From NCBI RefSeq assembly GCF_003264115.1, contig NZ_CP021912.1, positions 2,463,001-2,527,000 on the forward strand: a stretch of 64,000 bases of DNA, written 5' to 3'. The stretch is from Erythrobacter sp. KY5 (GTDB taxonomy: Bacteria; Pseudomonadota; Alphaproteobacteria; Sphingomonadales; Sphingomonadaceae). A program made the position numbers and the translations under genes. This document shows positions 7,605-15,995 of the stretch, piece by piece (within the stretch, counting starts at the first letter, position 1; each line of letters opens with the position of its first letter). Under the pieces are notes generated by a model. It saw only the letters and a list, made by a program, of their open reading frames with translations, was not told the DNA's origin and did not search any database.

Positions 7605-8828
7605 ATGTCCGAGATCAAACGCGTAGTCCTCGCCTATTCCGGCGGCCTCGACACATCCGTCATCGCCAAGTGGCTGAGCGTCGAGCGCGGGCTGGAGGTC
7701 GTCACTTTTACCGCCGACCTGGGGCAAGGCGAAGAGATCGAGCCTGCGCGCGACAAGGCCCGCGCGATGGGCATTCCGGACGAACACATCTTCATCGAAG
7801 ACCTGCGCGAAGAGTTCGTTCGCGACTTCGTCTTCCCGATGATGCGCGCCAACGCTCGGTACGAAGGTGACTACCTGCTCGGCACCAGCATCGCCCGCCC
7901 CCTCATTTCCAAGCGCCTTGTCGAGATCGCGCATGAGACGGGCGCCGATGCGGTCGCTCACGGCGCGACCGGCAAGGGGAACGACCAGGTCCGCTTTGAA
8001 CTCTCCGCCTATGCGCTCGACCCCAGCATCAAGGTGATCGCCCCGTGGCGCGAATGGGATCTGACCAGCCGCACCGCGCTCATCGCATGGGCCGAAGCGC
8101 ACCAGATCGCCGTACCCAAGGACAAGCGCGGCGAAGCCCCCTTCTCCACTGACGCCAACCTGTTGCACACCTCGTCCGAGGGCAAAGTGCTGGAGGACCC
8201 GTGGGAGGAGACCCCGGACTACGTCTATTCGCGCACCGACCACCCAGAGAACGCGCCCGACACTCCCGAGTACATCGAGATCGGGTTCGAGCGCGGTGAC
8301 GGCGTAACGCTGAACGGCCAAGCGATGAGCCCTGCCACCCTTCTCTCCGCTCTCAACGACCTTGGTCGCAGGCATGGTATCGGCCGGCTCGACCTTGTCG
8401 AGAACCGCTTTGTCGGCATGAAGTCGCGCGGCATGTACGAGACGCCGGGCGGCGAGATCTACGCCCGCGCTCATCGCGGTATCGAGCAGATCACTCTCGA
8501 CCGGGGCGCGGCTCATCTCAAGGACGAGCTCATGCCCAAATATGCCGAGCTCATTTATAACGGCTTCTGGTTTGCGCCCGAGCGCGAGATGCTGCAGGCG
8601 GCGATCGACCTTAGCCAGGAGAAGGTGACCGGCACCGTCCGGCTCAAGCTTTACAAGGGTCAGGCAAGCGTCGTGGGCCGCAAATCGCCGCATTCGCTCT
8701 ATTCCGAGGCACACGTCACTTTCGAGGACGATGCCGGCGCCTACGATCAGCACGATGCGGAAGGCTTCATCAAGCTCAACGCGCTGCGCCTGAAGCTGCT
8801 CGCCGGTCGGGATCGCAAGCGAGATTGA
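7605..8828 (+). CDS. argG: Argininosuccinate synthase
   Basis: A 407-residue enzyme that joins citrulline and aspartate with ATP to give argininosuccinate, the seventh step of arginine synthesis; cytosolic homotetramer. The PP-loop AYSGGLDTS is at residues 9-17. Other family blocks are present: [42 protein letters not shown] and [14 protein letters not shown]. Start ATG 7605 ([14 protein letters not shown]); the upstream extension of the frame to 7521 lacks family similarity. The length is normal for the type I family. It is alone, with a long noncoding region after it. Confidence 0.98.
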   Translation: MSEIKRVVLAYSGGLDTSVIAKWLSVERGLEVVTFTADLGQGEEIEPARDKARAMGIPDEHIFIEDLREEFVRDFVFPMMRANARYEGDYLLGTSIARPLISKRLVEIAHETGADAVAHGATGKGNDQVRFELSAYALDPSIKVIAPWREWDLTSRTALIAWAEAHQIAVPKDKRGEAPFSTDANLLHTSSEGKVLEDPWEETPDYVYSRTDHPENAPDTPEYIEIGFERGDGVTLNGQAMSPATLLSALNDLGRRHGIGRLDLVENRFVGMKSRGMYETPGGEIYARAHRGIEQITLDRGAAHLKDELMPKYAELIYNGFWFAPEREMLQAAIDLSQEKVTGTVRLKLYKGQASVVGRKSPHSLYSEAHVTFEDDAGAYDQHDAEGFIKLNALRLKLLAGRDRKRD

Positions 8829-9389
8829 GCCTTTGGATTGCAGCGATCCGCTTTCGCCGCGAGTCGCCGTGAGTCGCGTGCGCAGCCGTTTCACAGAAGC
8901 GTAACATTCGAAAAGCTGCGCTTGCGCCTTGCTGCAATCGCAACGTCTCAATCATCCGCTGGTTCCCGGCGAGCAGTGTCAAATACGATGAACCGTTGAC
9001 TTGTCCACCGCCCTCCACAGCTGATCTGGTGAAAAGTGGATAACCCGCTCTTGCCCGGCTTGCGAACCGAGCGATTCGAGCGCAGTTTCAACTTGTCTTC
9101 GGAACATGGAAGGCACTGATTGAAGCGCCGCAAGGCACTGAAAACCAGAGCAATTTGAGTTGCGAAGATACGGTGGCTGCTGTCCACGCGCTGTCTTAGA
9201 GGCGGTATGCAGAATGCTCACGCAGGAAGCAAACCGGCTTGTTTGAGGAAAGTGCGAAAGCGTTGTCATCGTTAAGGCTGCAATACCGGCAGGCGATAGC
9301 TGTAGGAAAGCGCTTTCGAGCAGGGACCGACAGTGTTTGAACCGCCCGCCACCAAGGGATTGCAGTCACGGCCTTCGTCAAGGGGCTGT

Positions 9390-9678
9390 TAGCGCAAGGG
9401 GAAGGCTTCGGCCGGATCCAGATCGCAGCAGTCACGAAGCAAGGTCGGATGCCGGTGCGAGCGCCGGTGACGAACCGCGAAGCAAGGCGGTGCAAGAACG
9501 GAAGAACCCGCAAGGGTTCTGAAGGAACAGCACAGCCGGACGCGGATGAGAAACCGGGCGCCAAGCGCGCAAACGGATGCAGAAGGCGAGGTTCGCCAAA
9601 CCGGACGCAAAACCGATGCGACCACGCGCTGGTAAGAGTGGGGTCGGCAGCAATGCCGGCCCCATTTGCTTTTGCCCC
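9390..9678 (+). ncRNA. Candidate structured small RNA ending in a terminator
   Basis: The plus strand shows GGC-TTCG-GCC at about 9404-9413 (UUCG tetraloop), AGAACCC-GCAA-GGGTTCT at 9503-9520 (7-bp perfect stem, GNRA loop), GGCGA-GGT-TCGCC near 9585-9600, and an intrinsic terminator at 9639-9664. Closely spaced stable tetraloop hairpins in a gene-free interval, closed by a terminator, suggest a stable noncoding transcript. It matches none of the RNA families I can recognise by eye (RNase P, SRP, tmRNA), and the 5' end is a guess. Confidence 0.3.
9639..9678 (+). terminator. Rho-independent terminator in the argG-rlpA interval
   Basis: A 10-bp stem, TGGGGTCGGC against GCCGGCCCCA with one G-T pair and the 6-nt loop AGCAAT, followed by TTTGCTTTTG. 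It lies 811 bp after argG, so it more likely ends an independent transcript than argG itself. Confidence 0.75.
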
Positions 9679-9904
9679 TTCCGCCCCCGCCATTTCGCCC
9701 TGCTTCTTGTATCTTCGCCTACCGATTCGCCCCTTCCGCTCCTCACCTTCCACGCCGCACTGATCCTGCGATGCAGGCCACGTCGAGCACCCTTCGGCTC
9801 GCCGCAAATGCGCCCCGGATCGCGCCAGGCGGAGGCCGGCAAGCGCCGCTCGGAATGGCGCAGATTTGCCTTTTCCAGCTCCTCTCGTGTATCTGCCGGC
9901 TCCC

Positions 9905-10519
9905 ATGAGACAGTCAGATCGCCTCCTGGACCCGCACCACCGACGGGCGCGCACCCCGCGCGCAGCTTCGCGTTTCGTGCTCGCCATGTGCCTCGCCAGC
10001 CTTCCGCTTGGCGCGTCAAGCGCGCAGGAGACGCTCTCTTTCCAGGCCAGTCCCGGCACCGGACAAAGCTTCGAAGAGGGTGCCGAGATCGTCCCCTTCG
10101 CGGCCCAGTTCACCGACTTGATCGAGCCGCTTGGCCCGGACCTTCAGAACCTCGACCTCATGGTTCCGCCAGACGCAGTCGACCTCGACACGTTCGAGCC
10201 GCCACGCGGTCCCACGATCCTTCGCAGCCTCGGCAGCGGGGTGGCGTCCTATTACGGTCGCCGCTTCCATGGCCGCCGCACCGCCAATGGCGAACGCTTC
10301 GATATGGGTGCGATGACGGCCGCACATAAGACCCTGCCCTTCGGCAGCCTTGTGCGCGTCACCAACACCCGTAACGGCAAGAGCGTGACCGTTCGCATCA
10401 ACGACCGCGGCCCCTTTATCCGTGGGCGCACAATCGACCTCAGCCGCGCAGCAGCGCAAGAGATCGGCATGCTCTCACGCGGGCACGCAAGCGTTGAGAT
10501 GGAGCTGCTGGCGCCCTGA
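9905..10519 (+). CDS. rlpA: Septal ring lytic transglycosylase RlpA-family protein
   Basis: A 204-residue exported protein with a double-psi beta-barrel RlpA domain at the C-terminus: [24 protein letters not shown], then [18 protein letters not shown] and [24 protein letters not shown]. The conserved catalytic-type Asp of RINDRGPF and the H in AAHKTLPFG are present. RlpA cleaves naked glycan strands at the septum in characterised relatives. The N-terminal stretch ([22 protein letters not shown]) is a signal peptide after a basic leader. Start ATG 9905 is uncertain; ATG 9866 is in the same frame. No SPOR domain is present, unlike E. coli RlpA. Confidence 0.87.
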   Translation: MRQSDRLLDPHHRRARTPRAASRFVLAMCLASLPLGASSAQETLSFQASPGTGQSFEEGAEIVPFAAQFTDLIEPLGPDLQNLDLMVPPDAVDLDTFEPPRGPTILRSLGSGVASYYGRRFHGRRTANGERFDMGAMTAAHKTLPFGSLVRVTNTRNGKSVTVRINDRGPFIRGRTIDLSRAAAQEIGMLSRGHASVEMELLAP

Positions 10520-10548
10520 GCGCCCCAGCGCCTGTCGGCCGCTCGCCC

Positions 10549-11007
10549 TCAGCTTCCCAACTGTCCGCGTATGGCACCCGCCGGAAATTCGGACGTGTGC
10601 ACGTTGACGTAGTAGTCCTCGTGATCGCTCGCGATTGCGGCCAGCACCTCGCCATCGACTTGCGCGCAGGTCTCCTCGCCATCCTCGCCGGTCAGTTCAA
10701 GGACGACCACGGGCGGGCCGTTCTTGCCTTCCTTGCCCTTGTGGATGTGCGCCGCGGTGAACCCGTCCAGCTCTTCGACTTCGAGGTAGTAGCACAAGGT
10801 GCCCGTCTCCATGTCGATCTCGCCTGAGAAATCGCCGCTCGCATCCTCCCCCGCGCCCTGATGGCCAACCTCGTTGGCCCCGAACAGCGAGGCTCCGAGC
10901 GCGTGAAGATGTTCGTCGGCAAGAGCGGCAGGCGCCGCCACAATGCTCGCCCCCAACAAACCTGCGCCGCAAACGAGCGTGATACCCGGTTTATGCATCA
11001 GTCCCAT
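10549..11007 (-). CDS. CHRD domain secreted protein
   Basis: A 152-residue protein with a signal peptide (up to about PAALA) and a CHRD domain: LFGANEVGHQGAGEDASGDFSGEIDMETGTLCYYLEVEELDGFTAAHIHKGKEGKNGPPVVVLE, ending in YYVNVHTSEFPAGAIRGQL. CHRD domains are extracellular beta domains of unknown function related to those of chordin. Start ATG 11007 has AAGGAGAGAGAGACG in front; the in-frame GTG at 11025 lies inside that ribosome-binding region. Its start lies 17 bp past the stop of the HTH gene upstream, so the two are likely co-transcribed. Confidence 0.88.
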   Translation of the reverse strand: MGLMHKPGITLVCGAGLLGASIVAAPAALADEHLHALGASLFGANEVGHQGAGEDASGDFSGEIDMETGTLCYYLEVEELDGFTAAHIHKGKEGKNGPPVVVLELTGEDGEETCAQVDGEVLAAIASDHEDYYVNVHTSEFPAGAIRGQLGS

Positions 11008-11024
11008 CGTCTCTCTCTCCTTCA

Positions 11025-11900
11025 CTAAGGAGCCTTCAAAATACGCCTCTTTTCTGAGTCGTGGAAGCCGGATTTGCCACCGGCCTCTGCGCCGTTACCG
11101 GGCTTTTTGGCATCCGCTCCGGTGACCTTCCACCATGCGGTGTCGCCCGCCTCGAAGGCGGCGAGTTGCAGCGCCTCGATCTCGTCGATCTCCTCCGGTT
11201 TGCTCGCCAGTGCGCTTGGCAACGGTGCATCATCGGGCCGCGCATCGTCCATCGCGCAAAGGCGTTCCTCAAGGCTTTCGATGTCGGGGGAGCAATACGC
11301 CTCTTCCTCCATGTCTTCTCCGACATCATCCGCGCCCTCTTGATCGAGCGCGCGATCAGAAGTGGACCGCATGTTACACGGTCCAGGCACAAACTGACCA
11401 AACGCATCCTCGCTCTCGTCCTCGGCGGTTTCGAATGCCTCGATCAGATCGTCAAATGAGCCTGCGACCACGGCGACATCCTCGCGCTCTGCCAGGCGGT
11501 CGAGCCGCGCGAGATGCGCGAGCAGCAGCCGGTCCGAATAACGCCGCCGCGTGGCTACGACCTCGCCGTGATAATAGACCTCCTCCTCAATCCCGTTCAT
11601 TGCGCGGCTTGCAAGCAGATCCTCGGCCAGTTCGCGCGCGATCAGGAACGCTGCGTCCATCGCCGCGCGAAAAACGGGCGATGCGCGGCGCATTCGGTAA
11701 ACGGTCTGGTGTGAGACCGCCGAAGCTTTCGCCGCCGCGCGAACCTCTCCGCAATCGGCGAGCTTGCGCAGGAAGCCCGCCTGCCGCTTGCGGGCAAAAC
11801 GCAACTGGCCCGAAAAGTCGCTGTCGGGAGGCAACATCTCGATGAGGGCGGGCAGCGCCTCGGCTGCGGGGATGAAGGGGCGCGGGGTTTGTGCTGACAT
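11025..11900 (-). CDS. HTH-domain hypothetical protein containing an in-frame repeat copy
   Basis: A 291-residue protein starting at ATG 11900 behind AAGGAG. Residues 38-75 (RQAGFLRKLADCGEVRAAA then ASAVSHQTVYRMRRASP) form a helix-turn-helix of a family I associate with sphingomonads, followed by VFRAAMDAAFLIARELAEDLL and a conserved YYHGEVVATRRRYSDRLLLAHLARLD block (109-134). After that the sequence is acidic and irregular. Residues 173-181 (GPCNMRSTS) are encoded exactly by the 27-bp palindromic repeat. DNA binding is likely; the target is unknown. It precedes the CHRD gene in the same orientation. A related truncated copy lies at 14281-14491. Confidence 0.7.
   Translation of the reverse strand: MSAQTPRPFIPAAEALPALIEMLPPDSDFSGQLRFARKRQAGFLRKLADCGEVRAAAKASAVSHQTVYRMRRASPVFRAAMDAAFLIARELAEDLLASRAMNGIEEEVYYHGEVVATRRRYSDRLLLAHLARLDRLAEREDVAVVAGSFDDLIEAFETAEDESEDAFGQFVPGPCNMRSTSDRALDQEGADDVGEDMEEEAYCSPDIESLEERLCAMDDARPDDAPLPSALASKPEEIDEIEALQLAAFEAGDTAWWKVTGADAKKPGNGAEAGGKSGFHDSEKRRILKAP
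11358..11384 (-). repeat. 27-bp palindromic repeat, copy 2, inside a coding sequence
   Basis: Identical over 27 bp to copies 1 and 3. In the direction of the HTH gene it contributes exactly nine codons (GPCNMRSTS) without shifting the frame or introducing a stop. The arms GGACCG/CGGTCC could form a hairpin in the mRNA. It lies in the acidic, poorly conserved C-terminal half, where an insertion would be tolerated. Confidence 0.85.
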
Positions 11901-12144
11901 TTCTGGTGCTCCTTGAAGCGGAGCCAGACCAGCTACACACAAATGCGTGAGTAGGAAAATGCTGCTTGCCCTTCGTCTCAAAGGCGCAAGGGTCGGCGGT
12001 GAAACCATCGCGGGCAATTCCCCGCTGCATGAACGCGTGCCTTAAGTGTTCCTGCGTGGCCCCGCTGCCACGCTTGCTTTGAGATTGCGGGAGTATTGCG
12101 TCCCTCTCGGACGACCCACTTTAGCCGATCGCGAATCAGCCACC

Positions 12145-13278
12145 ATGAACCAGCACTTCCCACCCCCCAGCGTCGTGCCGAGCGAGCTTGCTCCGGGCTC
12201 AGGCCAGGAGAACGAGGCGTTTACGCTCATCTTCAACAATTCGCCCTACGGCAAGATCATCATAGGTGAGGACGGCCAGATCACCGCTGTCAACGATATG
12301 GCTGTGAGACTATTCGGCTATGACAAGGCCGAGCTGATCGGCACCAGCATCGACCAGCTTCTTCCCGCACGATACCGCGAACAGCACGTCCGCCAGCGCG
12401 GGAGCTTCAATGCGGCCCCGTCTGCTCGCGTCATGGGCCATGGCCGCGACCTCACCGGCCTTCGCAAGGATGGGGTCGAGTTCCCGCTCGAAATCGGCCT
12501 CACCCCGTTCGAGACCAGCGAGGGCCCCATGACCTGCGCGGCTATCGTCGACATCACCGAACGCCAGCGCACCGAGCGCCGCCTGCGCGAAGTCAACGCG
12601 CAGCTCGAAGAGTTCACCTATGTCGCCTCGCACGACCTGCGCTCTCCCATTCGCGGCATCTCCAATCTCATTGAGTTTATCCGCGAGGATTTCGAGGACG
12701 GCCAGCTCGACGGGGTCCTCAAGAACATCGACCGCATGGAAGCCCGCGTCCACTCGGTCGAGAAACTCATCGACGACCTGCTCACCTATGCCCGCGCCGG
12801 CAACCGCGCGGTGCAGCTTGAACCCACCACCCTTTCCGAAATCCTTTCCGACATCATCGCGATCGAGGACATCCCGGACGGCTTCGCGGTCAAGGTCGAG
12901 GCTTCGGACGAACCCTTCGACGCCGCGCGCACCCCGCTCACCACAGTGCTGCGCAACCTCATCTCCAACGCGATCAAGCACCATGACAGGGACAAAGGCA
13001 CCGTCACCGTGACCGCCCAGATGCGTAAGCACGAATGCCAGATCGACATCGCCGACGACGGCCCCGGCATCCCCGAGAACGCGCGCGAGCGGGTGTTCCG
13101 TCTGTTCCAGACACTCAAGGCATCGGAGCGCGGCTCATCCGGCCTTGGCCTTGCCGTCGCCCAGAGGCTTGCGACCGGCCATGGCGGCGCGCTCGACCTC
13201 GTCCCTTCCATCACCGAGCGGGGCACCACCTTCCGCCTGACCTGGCCCCGTTTCACAAGGACCGACCTCAATGCCTGA
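12145..13278 (+). CDS. PAS-domain sensor histidine kinase
   Basis: A 377-residue cytosolic kinase with no membrane helix. The PAS domain spans residues 25-140 (NNSPYGKIIIGEDGQITAVNDMAVRLFGYD..IVDITERQR), then HisKA with the phospho-acceptor H163 in YVASHDLRSPIRG, then HATPase_c with LRNLISNAIKHHD (N box), DDGPGIP (G1), FRLFQTL and GSSGLGLAVAQRLATGHGG (G2). The architecture resembles soluble light- or redox-sensing kinases of the phytochrome-associated class. It overlaps the response regulator gene by 8 bp, which makes a cognate pair very likely. ATG 12145 was chosen because homology begins there; no good ribosome-binding site is visible. Confidence 0.9.
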   Translation: MNQHFPPPSVVPSELAPGSGQENEAFTLIFNNSPYGKIIIGEDGQITAVNDMAVRLFGYDKAELIGTSIDQLLPARYREQHVRQRGSFNAAPSARVMGHGRDLTGLRKDGVEFPLEIGLTPFETSEGPMTCAAIVDITERQRTERRLREVNAQLEEFTYVASHDLRSPIRGISNLIEFIREDFEDGQLDGVLKNIDRMEARVHSVEKLIDDLLTYARAGNRAVQLEPTTLSEILSDIIAIEDIPDGFAVKVEASDEPFDAARTPLTTVLRNLISNAIKHHDRDKGTVTVTAQMRKHECQIDIADDGPGIPENARERVFRLFQTLKASERGSSGLGLAVAQRLATGHGGALDLVPSITERGTTFRLTWPRFTRTDLNA

Positions 13279-13732
13279 CACCGCTTTCCAGCCCGACCGC
13301 GCTCACATCCAGACGCGCGAGCCCAAGATCCTCATCATCGATGATGACGACATCTATTCCGAGCTGGTCGAGCGCGCCCTGCGCAAGGCCGCGCCCGATA
13401 TCAGCGTCGTCGCCGCCGAGGACGGTCAGGAGGGCATCGAGGTGCTCACCGGACGCGCCGCCAATCCGTGCAGCAAGCCGCTGGTGATCCTGCTCGACAT
13501 CAACATGCCGCGAATGAACGGCTTCGAGTTCCTTGAGGCCATCCGCGAGACGCCCGAACTGCGCAACCACGTCGTCTTCATGTTCACCACCTCCGAGGCC
13601 GAGGAAGACCGCGACCGCGCCTACGAATTTGGCGTCGCAGGCTACATCGCCAAGTCGCGCGTCGGTCCGCAGATGGCGGGCATGACCGAGCTCTTGAAGT
13701 CCTATGCCTCGACCGTGATCCTGCCGGGGTAG
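13271..13732 (+). CDS. Single-domain response regulator
   Basis: A 153-residue receiver domain without an output domain. The acidic pocket is IDDDD (residues 23-27), the phospho-acceptor is D76 in LLDINMPRMNGFEFLE, T104 lies in MFTTSE, and the conserved Lys lies in GYIAKS. The pattern is that of the Rcp1-like regulators that accompany phytochrome-type kinases. With no DNA-binding domain it probably hands phosphate on or acts by protein contact. It is translationally coupled to the upstream kinase gene by overlap. Confidence 0.92.
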   Translation: MPDTAFQPDRAHIQTREPKILIIDDDDIYSELVERALRKAAPDISVVAAEDGQEGIEVLTGRAANPCSKPLVILLDINMPRMNGFEFLEAIRETPELRNHVVFMFTTSEAEEDRDRAYEFGVAGYIAKSRVGPQMAGMTELLKSYASTVILPG

Positions 13733-13768
13733 CGAGGCGCCCTTGTGGCGCGCCTTAGCGTCTTGCGT

Positions 13769-14131
13769 TCAGCCGGCCTCGATCCCGAGGTCGGCGGCGC
13801 AGCGCAGCAGGGCCCGCTGCGTTTCGGAGCGCGCGACGGTGCCATTGGCGATCGGCCTTTCGGTCCCCTGCGCGATGCGTTCGTCGAGGCAGGTGCACAG
13901 GCTCTCCGCCTGTTCGCGCGTGATCGAGGGGTTGTCTGTCTCTGTCCGGGTGACGCACTGGGCGAAGATCCGCCCCTCGGCCCCGCCCCCGTAATCGCGC
14001 GGATCGGCAAGGTCGCTGCACCCGGCAGCAAGCATCAGCACCCCCGCGCCAAGCGCCATGCAGACAGCCCGGCGAGGCGATAGAGCAAGGACGCGCGCGT
14101 CCGGGCGACAAGGGTTCGATTTGAAAGCCAT
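13769..14131 (-). CDS. Small lipoprotein, unknown function
   Basis: A 120-residue protein. Residues 1-35 form a long basic n-region plus hydrophobic core ending at the lipobox LAAGC (VCMALGAGVLMLAAGCSD), so the mature protein starts at Cys37 or thereabouts and is a membrane lipoprotein. The mature part has three further cysteines and an EQAESLCTCLDERIA helix. It resembles the lipoprotein at 41168-41521 in layout (Cys pair, helical). The same frame stays open upstream through the repeat and the HTH fragment to 14491, but that part is unrelated. I recognise no named family. Confidence 0.72.
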   Translation of the reverse strand: MAFKSNPCRPDARVLALSPRRAVCMALGAGVLMLAAGCSDLADPRDYGGGAEGRIFAQCVTRTETDNPSITREQAESLCTCLDERIAQGTERPIANGTVARSETQRALLRCAADLGIEAG

Positions 14132-14245
14132 CACCCGCCCTACATCATTGCAGGGATTATGATAGCGCCCATGGCAGCAAGAGCACCCGCCGAGCTTCGA
14201 GCCAGCCCGGGTCCGCACCACCCTCCCCAACCCCGCAGAAACCGG

Positions 14246-14272
14246 AGAAGTGGACCGCATGTTACACGGTCC
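14246..14272 (-). repeat. 27-bp palindromic repeat, copy 3
   Basis: Identical over 27 bp to the copies at 1391 and 11358 and in the same orientation as copy 2. It lies about 115 bp upstream of the lipoprotein start, right after a truncated HTH-gene fragment. The nine codons (GPCNMRSTS) are again open in the frame that runs from the fragment toward the lipoprotein gene. Confidence 0.85.
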
Positions 14273-14280
14273 TGGGGGTA

Positions 14281-14491
14281 AACTGGGTGGTGGTCGTTGG
14301 GCGGTGTGATAAGCCGTCTGAGCCGAAACACACGCCGAGCGGCACGCCAGCCTGATATTGCCGAAGAGCTGGAGCGACTTGAGGAACACAGCCTGTCGGT
14401 TGGCGGTGAGGACGGTGTGGTGATTTTGCGCGGAGGTGGCGGTGGTGTCTGTGAAGTGGAGGTGTTCGATGATTTGGGTGGGGACGTGCAT
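14281..14491 (-). pseudogene. Truncated N-terminal fragment of an HTH protein gene
   Basis: From ATG 14491 (preceded by AAGGTGAACA) about 66 codons are related to the HTH protein at 11025-11900. RQAVFLKSLQLFGNIR aligns gap-free with RQAGFLRKLADCGEVR, and VSAQTAYHTAQRPP with VSHQTVYRMRRASP; 15 of 37 residues are identical by eye. The relatedness stops where the palindromic repeat begins, and the conserved YYHGE..RRRYSDRLLLAHLARLD block is absent. I read this as a gene remnant truncated at, or by, the repeat. Confidence 0.55.
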
Positions 14492-14675
14492 TGTTCACCT
14501 TGTAGGAGAGGAAGGGAACCGGCTTATTTATACCCAAACGCGCGTGTAGGACAGGTCTCTAAATAGAAAAAGAGAAGATCCAACACCTTTCATTTCATTT
14601 CCTACAGTCGATCGCATTCAATAATTTTTTTAGTCATCCGCTCATGCTTGTAGCGAAGCCAGAGGAGTATTGTCG

Positions 14676-15317
14676 ATGATTGCAGAATGGTATGAAATTC
14701 CCGCCGACCAAACTGAATGGGAGGAAAGTCTGCCCGTCGAGTTAGACCCCGAAGATGATCGCCAGTTTGTCGTCGTTTTCGAGGATGTGACCGCGGGTGA
14801 AACTGGAGAGGGTCCCGGGTTCGAGGCGCAAGCCACGATCTCCTTTGGCAAGAACGGAACCGAATTCTACAATTCAGTACCATTTGGCGATGCACCCGAA
14901 TGGCGAGCGCAGTCCTTCGTTTATGAGGTTCAGCCTCATGCCGAAGCCGTCGGCGCGCGTGTCAGGAAAAAGCCAGGACGACTGATGCGCGTCTTCATCG
15001 GGCTGATAGAACGGGCGTTGCCGAGCGACGTTTGCGCACGCTGCATTGCGCTCGTCAAGCTTGCTCTTCGTTCAATCAAAGTCCTCTCGGGTGGCGTCGG
15101 CCCCGATGATGTGTTCGAAATGGCGGACAATCTGAATATCGGCATTCCCGAATGGCTTACAGACTTTCTCAACAAAGCCTTCGGCGAAGCGGGTATGTGG
15201 GATCAGATCAAGGCTGCTGCGCGGCGCATCGGTAGAGCGCTTCGCTGGATGGACCGCCTTGCGCAGGCAATATGCGAAGATCTGGACAAATGTCCATCCA
15301 AAGAAGCGGTTCCTTAG
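14676..15317 (+). CDS. Hypothetical protein, possible islet gene
   Basis: A 213-residue protein starting at ATG 14676 with GAGGAG nine bases upstream. The first 95 residues are acidic and beta-like (EWYEIPADQTEWEESLPVELD, FVVVFEDVTAGET). The rest is helical and basic with no clear membrane segment (LMRVFIGLIERALPSDVCARCIALVKLALRSIKVL, then AARRIGRALRWMDRLAQAICEDLDKCPS). It has six cysteines or fewer and no catalytic motif I can recognise. It is the first gene of a stretch that departs from the surrounding base composition. No known family is recognised. Confidence 0.6.
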   Translation: MIAEWYEIPADQTEWEESLPVELDPEDDRQFVVVFEDVTAGETGEGPGFEAQATISFGKNGTEFYNSVPFGDAPEWRAQSFVYEVQPHAEAVGARVRKKPGRLMRVFIGLIERALPSDVCARCIALVKLALRSIKVLSGGVGPDDVFEMADNLNIGIPEWLTDFLNKAFGEAGMWDQIKAAARRIGRALRWMDRLAQAICEDLDKCPSKEAVP

Positions 15318-15638
15318 ATCACCAGACCGGGACGCGATACTCGCCGAGGACGACAAACTCATTGCGAGCGCGCTGGGCGACGATCTTTGGATCGGTCGGA
15401 GGGCGCTTATCGATGTGCCCGGCACCGTAATGCCGCGGCCACTCGCGCTGATGATCGAGCGCATCGCGATGAGTGTGGCGGTACCGTGAAGGCGAGATGG
15501 GCGGAAGGTGCGAGGTCTTCGATTGGCTGGCGGCTATGATTTAGGATGTGAAATTACACATCCAAATGCATTCGAATTGATCTTCAGGAAGATCGACTCA
15601 TTGTTAGTGATTCAGTCCGAATTGACCCAACGCGCTGA
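15318..15638. other. Gap in the islet, no supported gene
   Basis: About 320 bp between the stops of two convergent hypothetical genes. A frame reading SPDRDAILAEDDKLIASALGDD and on to 15489 is open and protein-like, but it has no good start of its own and overlaps the end of the previous gene in another frame. It could be a decayed gene end or a frameshifted continuation. No hairpin or repeat stands out. Confidence 0.4.
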
Positions 15639-15995
15639 TTACAACTCATTCAATCTCTTAAGAAATGGCGCGAGCGTATCGATCTTAATTTTTTCCAATT
15701 CTCTGCTATAAAGCTTCGCGATTTTTTCAAGATAGTCCGCCAGCTCGGTCGGCTTATTGAATGTTGAAGATCTAACCAAGAAGTCATCCAAGACCTCTTC
15801 GCCCTGACCAATTACAAATACTCGAAATGCATCGCCAGATGTAGAAGATTTTCTGTCAAAATGCACTTCAAATTTATCAAACTTGCCCTGCGCAGATTTT
15901 TCATCCTCCTTAAAGGTCCAAGAAATCTTGTCCTCGGAGTCCTTTTTAAATACCAAATCAAGAACGCGCCTGCGTGTTTCGTTGAGAGTATTCAT
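15639..15995 (-). CDS. Hypothetical small soluble protein, AT-rich
   Basis: A 118-residue charged protein (MNTLNETRRRVLDLVFKKDS, then ISWTFKEDEKSAQGKFDKFEVHFDRK) with no signal peptide or membrane segment. Its ATG overlaps the stop of the upstream TM protein gene by 4 bp, so the two are coupled. Its codons are clearly AT-richer than the flanking chromosome (many AAA, ATT, TTT), a sign of recent acquisition. No family is recognised. The two-gene layout resembles small effector/partner cassettes, but this is only suggestive. Confidence 0.6.
   Translation of the reverse strand: MNTLNETRRRVLDLVFKKDSEDKISWTFKEDEKSAQGKFDKFEVHFDRKSSTSGDAFRVFVIGQGEEVLDDFLVRSSTFNKPTELADYLEKIAKLYSRELEKIKIDTLAPFLKRLNEL

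Larger units (their letters stand above)
8829..9904. other. 1.08-kb noncoding stretch between argG and rlpA
   Basis: No frame here has protein-like composition; the open frames on both strands are Arg/Ser/Pro-rich shadows. The stretch contains hairpins with stable tetraloops and a strong terminator (next entries), a perfect 12-bp palindrome GAAAGCGCTTTC at about 9308-9319, and a DnaA-box-like site (AGTGGATAA, one mismatch) near 9035. It is unusually long for a gene-dense chromosome. The last part (about 9670-9904) probably holds the rlpA promoter. Confidence 0.6.

Noticed and set aside
7401-8951. Long open frame on the minus strand opposite argG, continuous with the His-rich gene
   Set aside because: It mirrors argG codons in high-GC DNA; the true His-rich gene starts with a signal peptide at 7400.
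9240-9300. GAGGAAAGTGCG resembles the RNase P core word GAGGAAAGTCC
   Set aside because: The next conserved bases do not match and the partner word ACAGAA is not in the right place downstream.
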